DNA from: Macrocystis pyrifera
Taxonomy: Eukaryota > Sar > Phaeophyceae > Laminariales > Laminariaceae
Direction of reading: 5' to 3'
Length of the DNA stretch: 64,000 nt
Assembly (NCBI GenBank): GCA_031763025.1
Contig: JASSKH010000017.1
Coordinates: forward strand, 10,282,626 to 10,346,625
Position numbers and translations under genes: made by a program. Under the pieces are notes generated by a model. The model made no database searches and had not been told where the DNA came from. It saw only the letters and a list, made by a program, of their open reading frames with translations. This document shows positions 57,801-64,000 of this stretch, piece after piece; within the stretch, counting starts at the first letter, position 1, and each line of letters begins with the position of its first letter.

Positions 57801-58019
57801 CCTGCCGAGGGGTTAATCCACGGTTGTCCTTCCGCTAACGTGAGCGTGTAATCTCCTTCAGTTCACTGTCGGTCTCGGTGTTCAGCTTGGGTCGAGGGCG
57901 TAGCTCAAGAGCAGTTGGCCCCGGGTGATACCGATGTCGTTGATCGGTCCACCCCTGACGATCATGATGCTCTAGCTACAGCTGGTACTCTGGTAATATA
58001 GGATATTATTGATCCAGCG
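54816..58019. other. no firmly supported gene
   Basis: Two protein-like frames deserve note. One is plus 55291-55593 (100 codons, a hydrophobic centre with GVFVVLLALASS). The other is minus 55910-56230, containing VDCIRGRD-like and IAGVENIRGGLEQCGKL text. Neither has a recognised domain. The minus frame could belong to the missing 5' part of the subtilase gene or to another gene, but nothing links them. Confidence 0.3.
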
Positions 58020-58755
58020 ATTCCTTTTGTAGCTCCGGTAAGTTCAGGCGATGGCGATCCAGTGGTACCACGTGCTGATGCTCCGAGGTGCGGTGGTCAT
58101 CCAGTAGTACCCACCGCTGATGCTCCAATGACCTCACGTGCTTGTGTCCCGAGGGTCCCGGACGGTGTTCGTTCGTCCGCAAAGGCGATCTTGGTGTTCT
58201 ACCATCGTGTTCTCCGAGACCTGACTTTGGTCTCGATCGTTGTCGGCGATACCCCGCCCTTATCCGATGGTTTTGCCTGATCCCAGGGGTTACTCGCGGT
58301 GCGCGCTCCGCAACAGCGTAGGGGTCAACAGCTCGTCATACGCTACCTCAAAGGTGCCCTTGGTGAAGCAGTCCTCGGCAGTTGGAACCTACATCGTACT
58401 GGCGGCCACGTGATACTGTGGATCCGGTGCGACCCTAGTCGAAGTAGGAGGTGCGACCCCGGGCGAAACGCAACGCGTGACCCCGGGGGAAATTGTAGGT
58501 GTGGCTCCTGGCCATGTCGCTTCAGCTCCTGATGGGCACACTCGACCCTTTGGCGAATATCCTCCTGCTGTCGCTGATACTTCAGCCCCTTGTGACGATG
58601 CTCCTGCCCTAAATTATTACGCTCCGGCTGTTGTTGACACTCCAGCTCCTGGTGACGACGCTCCACTGACCTCGAGCGATGGAGCTCCAGAGACCTCAGA
58701 AGATGTCGGTGCTCCGAGAATCCCAAAGGATGATTCAAGGATCTCGGACGGAGAT
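58020..58755. repeat. degenerate repeat encoding Pro/Ala/Asp-rich text
   Basis: GCTCCTG and GACGATGCTCC-like words recur many times, so the plus frame 58477-58818 reads DAPA, DTPAPGDDAP and similar. Open frames in the first half shift between phases. It could be the remnant of a low-complexity protein region or a minisatellite. No family assignment. Confidence 0.45.
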
Positions 58756-58984
58756 GGTACGCCCCACAGTTACTCTCCCGCTCCCTCCCAGTACTTACTC
58801 CACTCGGGCGTTACATAGCGGGCTCTCCTCTCCCCTCCTCACTACGGAATACCTGGTATATATATATACAACACGTGTCTTGGTTTTATGGGGGGAAACT
58901 ATTTCAGTCTCTTCGTCCCTCGTCGACTCGAGTCGATTCCGCGAAGTTGGGTTCTGTAGGGCACGTACAGAACCATACCCAGTG

Positions 58985-59215
58985 TATTTTTCCTGGTATA
59001 TTTCCCGTACCCGGACCTTCCGTGCGTTATGTACGACATTGATACCAGTACCCGGAACTTTTGTAAGTTCTGGACATCCATACCCGTATCCGGAACTTCT
59101 GTGAGTTCTGTACGACCTCTATACCCGTACGCGGAACTTCTGTAAGTTATGTACGACATTCATACCCGTACCCGGATCTTCTTCAAGTTCTGCAAGACTG
59201 CAGCACAATAACTTT
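58985..59215. repeat. ~45-bp minisatellite with TACCCGTACCCGGA
   Basis: About five units of CATACCCGTACCCGGAACTT followed by CTGTAAGTTCTGTACGACAT, diverged and without coding potential. Confidence 0.75.
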
Positions 59216-59890
59216 GTTACAACACCCGGAAGCCCGGTACGTTTTGGGATTCAAACCCAGCAGTGCCCATTTTTCTTCACGGGCACCTTATGAATAAAAC
59301 GAACCGCGACCTGATAAAGCCTGATTAACGTAATCCCAGACGGTTATCGAATTTCTTGTCCTCGGGAACGAGATGCGGACTCAGCTTCAAAAATATGTAG
59401 TTTTCTTTTTTTGCATTGTGCTCCGGGCCCAGTCTCTGCCGAAGGTTGTTGTGCGTGAGTCAGCTGCTGAAACTCTCTCGGATTGACGACTGGTACTGTC
59501 GGCGCTTAGCACGGTACACTCGAGCGAGGGCGGACAAGATAGGGAATTAGTTTGGCGCCACAACGTTGCCGCATGAATCATGACTCGAACTACCCGCTTC
59601 GTTCCAGTAACTGGGAGTGACTAAGGACCTTGTAGCCGTGTTTGATGCTTTTACCACCTCCTTCGCCAGACGAGCCTTCAGGGAACGATCGCCGACTTGC
59701 CCACCACGTCCTTCCCCTGCCGACGCTGCTGTCGCCTCTCGTATCATGCGCATTCTTAGCGACGGCAAGTCGTTTGGTTCATTTGTTTAGTTCTCTATTT
59801 TGGAAAGGTTCCCAAGCATTTTGCTCTACTTCAGGTGTAAAAGAGTAAAAAACAACAGCCGTGAGATCGAGGAGTTCGTCGAAGCTCATC
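59216..59890. other. no supported gene
   Basis: Short open frames on both strands without domains. Confidence 0.45.
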
Positions 59891-59894
59891 TTTG

Positions 59895-60355
59895 CAAGCT
59901 TTGAGTGATACTTCGATCGCGCGTACTTCGGGTTTTATATGGCTTCATGGAGGGCATAACAGTCCATATATCAGAAAGAAAAGATCTGAAGCTGCAGAGT
60001 TCAAGGAGTGGTGTGTCTATTTGAGAAGTAAAAAATATATATTTTCGGAGGTTGCATGTAGCTTGCCACGCGTGGGATTTTTTTTCAACTGTCGAATTTT
60101 ACAAGATCGCGGGTAACACGAATTCGCCGAAACTTATCCAAGCAATCTATGTGTGATACTTCGATCAGGGGTACTACGGGTTATACGGTATACGGATGCA
60201 GGATACGCATCCCATGAATAATACCTGGTACGACGAAGACAAACCTGTTTCATCAGAAGCTGCAGAATTCAAGGAGTCTTCTGCGTCTATATTTGCAAAA
60301 TAATTTTCCGAGGGCGTACGTATTAGCTTCCCACGAGTGGGGAATTTTCCCGGGG
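59895..60355. repeat. diverged ~250-bp tandem duplication
   Basis: GTGATACTTCGATC at about 59905 and 60150 opens two units. Both continue through GAAGCTGCAGA(G/A)TTCAAGGAGT and a TTTTC-CGAGG stretch to a CCCACG-GTGGG-type end. The first unit has an 80-codon frame and the second does not. Confidence 0.65.
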
Positions 60356-60548
60356 TGCGTATTTCATACCTGGTACTGCTGTTATACAAAACTATATATT
60401 TAGACACGATCATCGCTGAACTGACCAACCGCGTACTACAGGTTTATGCACGTACTGCTGGGCTGAGCAGTATATATAGCTTCCACTACAATATAGTACG
60501 TGGTGGAGAATTTGTCCGGTGTGTACATCCTACCTAGTACTTCGTACG

Positions 60549-60869
60549 TTTTTTTTTTTTTGAGTCATCACTTTTACTTTCCAGCCCAACTCCTAGGAGG
60601 TTTTACCTTCAGCGAGCTTCTGGACAAGCCGTGGTCACAGGTGTCGTCCCTTCTCCCACCCGGTACGAGTCTTTCTTTTTTTGTCGCGCGTAGGGTTCAG
60701 CATTCCCACTGCGCGTCGATTTTCATCGAATGTAGCTAACTCACGCTCTCTCGCTTTCCGTTAATCAATTTTTAAGCAAGAAAAAGTCCCGACGAGCATG
60801 CACTCCGTGAGAGAGACTCGAACCCACGAAATTGATCTTGATAGGCACGCGGACCAACCGGGGACGCCG
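60549..60869 (-). mobile_element. tRNA-derived SINE, copy 2
   Basis: Reverse complement of the 45135 SINE, with a T run (poly-A on its own strand) at 60549-60561. The body includes TTCTGGACAAGCCGTGGTCA, and the tRNA-like head lies at 60800-60869 with a GGGTTCGAGTCTC B box. The head lacks the extra TGGCTTGGTAGG segment of copy 1. Confidence 0.87.
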
Positions 60870-61639
60870 GACTGTTTTCTAAGTACATCGTATTGAATAT
60901 AAGTATGTACATACATATATTGAACGCCATTATTATACCTACTGCTGTACTACCTGGTACCGAGCAGCACCGAATAATATTGATGTGTCTATATTCTCGG
61001 GATAAATTGAAGCGGCGCGTGGGGAGAACCAAATACTTCAAAAAACGGTGTATGTATGTATAACACGTACTGCTTTCATACTAAAATAGTGTAAAAAGGT
61101 GTCTGATAATACTCATACGAGGTATTTGTAATACTATACCCGGTATTGACCTAATTATAATATTCAACCACAACAACACGTATTACAAGGTCCCCCTCCG
61201 GGAAGTGCCGTATTAATTGATAGGGGAGTGGCGCAAGAGCGAAATGACACTCGTATGAAACCCTGCACACTTGTTTAAAAGTAGCACCTCTACCTGCACC
61301 CACCCATCATTTTAACGCGAATAACATGTTTTTGAGGACAGACTATATTATACTGTTCGCGGAATTAGTGTGGGATCATGACTACAATAATATATAATAG
61401 GGTAGGTATCGGTAAGTGGAGATATATTGATCCAGCTGACTCGCGGCGATTAATTCGTAAGTACAAAAAAGTTGCGCGAGGTCGAGGTTGCGCCATAATA
61501 CTTTGTGACCGGCTGAGTAAGGTACAGCACATATATATTTACATACTGGTACTGCAACATATATGATCCCCCAAAATAAAAGTTTCATGGTGCTCAGGGT
61601 AATATCAAGGTTTCACAGGTAAATGCTCGAGAACAATCC
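60870..61639. other. AT-rich stretch, no supported gene
   Basis: Short frames only. Confidence 0.45.
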
Positions 61640-62345
61640 ATCGTAGTCCGAGTACTGAGGGTATTGGAGTACTGGCGGCAAAAATATTGCGAGTACTGAG
61701 AAGGCCCAAATACTGAGAGTAATGAGAGTGTGAGCAGTACCGAACCCCGAGAATGGAGGAAAGTATGTACCCGCAGTATCGAAACACGAAATACTTGGGG
61801 TAAACGCAATATGCGCAGTACAGAACCTCGAGATACTGAGAGTATTCGAAGTACATGCATTTATCGAAATACTGCCAGAGTGCTTTAAGTGCTCAAGTTG
61901 TCTCCAGCGAAGAAAGTAGTTTGCTCCTACTCTCACTCGTGTGGGACTACCTGGGTGTGTTTTGTGCCGAACGCTGGGCCTGTGGCTTGTCGACACGGTG
62001 CACAGACGGTTGAAGTATTATACTCTAAGTATACTGGGCATATAGAGGGTATTTCATTACTGCCATACTCACTGAGTCTCGCAGAAGCAGCAGTACGAAC
62101 ACTACTACCAAAGGACGAAATACTGCTAGAAGACTAGTACTGGTATATACTCGAAGTACCCGCGGTACAGAACCCCGAGATACTTGAAGCACAACAGGCG
62201 GTATCCATGCCAGCAGCAGTGGCGAACCCCGCATCAGTGCGAGCCCGAAAATATGCGCAGTAGTATCTACAGAACCACAAAATACTGCAAGTACTTGCAG
62301 TATCTCGAGTACAAAACCCCCGAAATACTGCGAGTGAGTGTACGA
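61640..62345. repeat. degenerate CAGTAC/GAGATACTGAGAGTA minisatellite
   Basis: Words such as CAGTACAGAACC and GAGATACTGAGAGTA recur at roughly 35-40-bp spacing at 61650-61880 and 62145-62345, with less regular text between. Several frames stay partly open because of the repetition. Confidence 0.65.
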
Positions 62346-62494
62346 AGTACCTAGGGTATAATAACAGCAGTATTTTCTCGAACATATTTGCTTTACTCCC
62401 AAGTATTCGGAGTAGCTGTGAAATGTTGAGGTATGAACGCACGCCACACGCAAGCGCGCCCAAACTCTTTAACTTGGGCTAAAAAACGCAAGTA

Positions 62495-62665
62495 ACATGT
62501 ACTACAGCATATCATATTATACGTTCAGAAAAGCAAGGTGGATGAATGTACTGGCACAAAAAAACGTCAGAAGTGGAAAATAAACACACACAACTTATAT
62601 TACAATTACAGCATATCATGCTATACGTTCAGAAAAGCAAGTTGTGGACGAATGTATCATTTATT
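62495..62665. repeat. ~110-bp tandem duplication
   Basis: TACAGCATATCAT-TATACGTTCAGAAAAGCAAG occurs at about 62502 and 62610. Both are followed by a GATGAATGTA- or GACGAATGTA-type segment. Confidence 0.75.
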
Positions 62666-62730
62666 ACTACTGCTGTAGTACTGCGGTTGTAGTCCTGGAC
62701 CGGTACAAAAAAAGTCAAAAGTGAAATCGA

Positions 62731-62825
62731 AAAAAAAAACGTGGATGGTGCGAGTCGAACCTCGGAAACGAAAATATTATCCAGCGCAGTATAAACGTAT
62801 ACGCTAGAACAACAGTGCTCGTACA
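62731..62825 (-). other. tRNA-like sequence followed by a T run
   Basis: On the minus strand TAGCGTATACG fits an A box and GAGGTTCGACTCG a B box, with a run of T residues soon after, as at the end of a Pol III transcript. The acceptor stem does not pair, so this is more likely a tRNA relic or SINE head than a working tRNA. Confidence 0.4.
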
Positions 62826-63739
62826 ACTGGCACGTCGTGTTTTTTACGCAATCTAAAACACTTTGCACGATCCCCTACAGCAGTAGAGTAGCTTGTACAG
62901 GCACGACCGCATATTCAGCACTGCTGTAAAATGCCACGCGAGGAACGTACGTGTACTGATTCCCTTTCAGCTGGCTCTAGGATCTATCGGTCAGCAATGT
63001 AGGACGCACTGGTGTAAGTATGTTTTTTACGAACGCTGCTGTACGAATGAGCCGCAGTACGATCACATTCATACGCGCAAAGGGTGCCCACTGCTGCTGC
63101 TGCTGCTGGGCAGCAGGGTTGGTTGTGGTGCTGTAGGAAGCTGGAGGTAAGCACGCTCAGTGCGTTGCTGTGGGTATTGTTCTCTAGGCGGTGGTCCGTG
63201 CTCCGTGCAACAACCCCAAAAAAATGTAGGGATATTATACGTCATCCTGGGTACATACGGATAAAAATATATATGGCAGACGATGGAATGCGGACGGCAG
63301 GCTCCGACAACACAACCAACCACAGCAACAGTGCGCATATCTGGGTGTGTCGAACACGCACGGCGTGTGGGCGGCAGCGTTGGAACGATGGGATCTGTGC
63401 ATGTTGTCTGTTGTGTACCTGGTATATGCTTGAGCTTTGAGCTTACAGCTCATGAGAGCCGGGGGAAACAGAGAGCATGTACGTGTACCGATACGTACGT
63501 ACCAGTACAAAATAAGGCCTCTCGTACTGAAACCAGGGAAATCGTCTTATCACCACTCCCGCCGGAAAAAAACTTTGGGCGCCCGCCACGTGCTCCAGAG
63601 TGCACGGATCGCACCGAGACCTCGACCAATGTGTCCGGCCGGGTTTCCTGTGTCCGAGCATTTGGTGTTGTGCCGAAAAGTGCTTTGTACGAAGAGAAAA
63701 GTTGGCTAAAGTACGAAAATTTGACAAATATACGTGTAC
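62826..63739. other. no supported gene
   Basis: A short (CTG)n run lies near 63092-63110. No domain-bearing frame. Confidence 0.45.
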
Positions 63740-64000
63740 ATATTAATACTTTGCCTTTTGAATTTTTCGAGCCACCGAGGGGTCCACGGAGTGCTGCCCG
63801 TTACTACTGTTCAGAGCAGAGACGCTGTTATGGTCGAGGGCGGCTAAGAAGAGTCGAAAGTGGTATAAGGGGTCGTCGAAGCGACGGACTGTTTTATGGC
63901 GAGGTGGCAGAGGGGCGATGCGGAGAGGAATTGGTGACGCCACGCAGCTCAGGACGCCAAAAGCGGCGACAAGGGGAGGGTGGAGGGGAGCCCGTGCCGA
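63740..64000 (+). mobile_element. LINE fragment at the right edge
   Basis: TTCGAGCCACCGAGGGGTC, GTGGTATAAGGGGTCGTCGA and GTTTTATGGCGAGGTGGCA align in order with the LINE coding end at 29405-29545. It runs to the window edge. Confidence 0.72.

Overview
The window is nuclear DNA of a eukaryote. It holds a protein gene split by at least six GT-AG introns, several classes of retroelement, and long intergenic stretches made of decayed minisatellites. Large phase-0 introns, CAG-rich tracts and the style of the subtilase suggest a stramenopile, most likely a brown alga. That assignment is an inference. I see no prokaryotic operon, rRNA, intact tRNA or CRISPR array.

Layout. 1-5.4 kb: a broken Ty1/copia element on the minus strand, cut off by the window edge. 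5.4-10.5 kb: non-coding DNA with short degenerate repeats. 10.9-16.9 kb: a giant inverted repeat with two nearly identical arms of about 2.2 kb, each a ~42-bp minisatellite with a palindromic core, around a 1.4-kb loop of other minisatellites. It resembles a foldback element. 17.8-19.8 kb: a non-autonomous hAT-like element with 16-bp terminal inverted repeats and an 8-bp target duplication. 20.6-21.0 kb: a CAG tract. 25.0-26.0 kb: a hAT transposase relic that keeps its ends but lacks its middle.

26.3-43.9 kb is one nested stack. LTR element A carries a LINE insertion, its 3' LTR is split by LTR element C, and C in turn contains the very young LTR element B. A and B are related, encode no recognisable gag-pol, and share a tRNA-like segment with Pol III-type boxes. 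C has 564-bp LTRs and a large interior with no recognisable gag-pol. 43.9-45.8 kb: antisense LINE fragments, one interrupted by a tRNA-derived SINE.

49.6-54.35 kb is the one convincing host gene, a minus-strand subtilisin-family (S8) peptidase. Seven exons are visible, all six introns are phase 0, and the Asp/His/Ser triad and oxyanion Asn are present. Its amino-terminal exons were not found. The remainder to 64 kb is mostly minisatellite, a second SINE copy at 60.5-60.9 kb in the opposite orientation, and a LINE fragment at the right edge.

Nothing here forms a pathway. The interest lies in the repeat biology: the foldback-like structure, the dated nested insertions, a coding-free LTR lineage with an internal tRNA-like segment, and a SINE family whose copies can be compared within one window.
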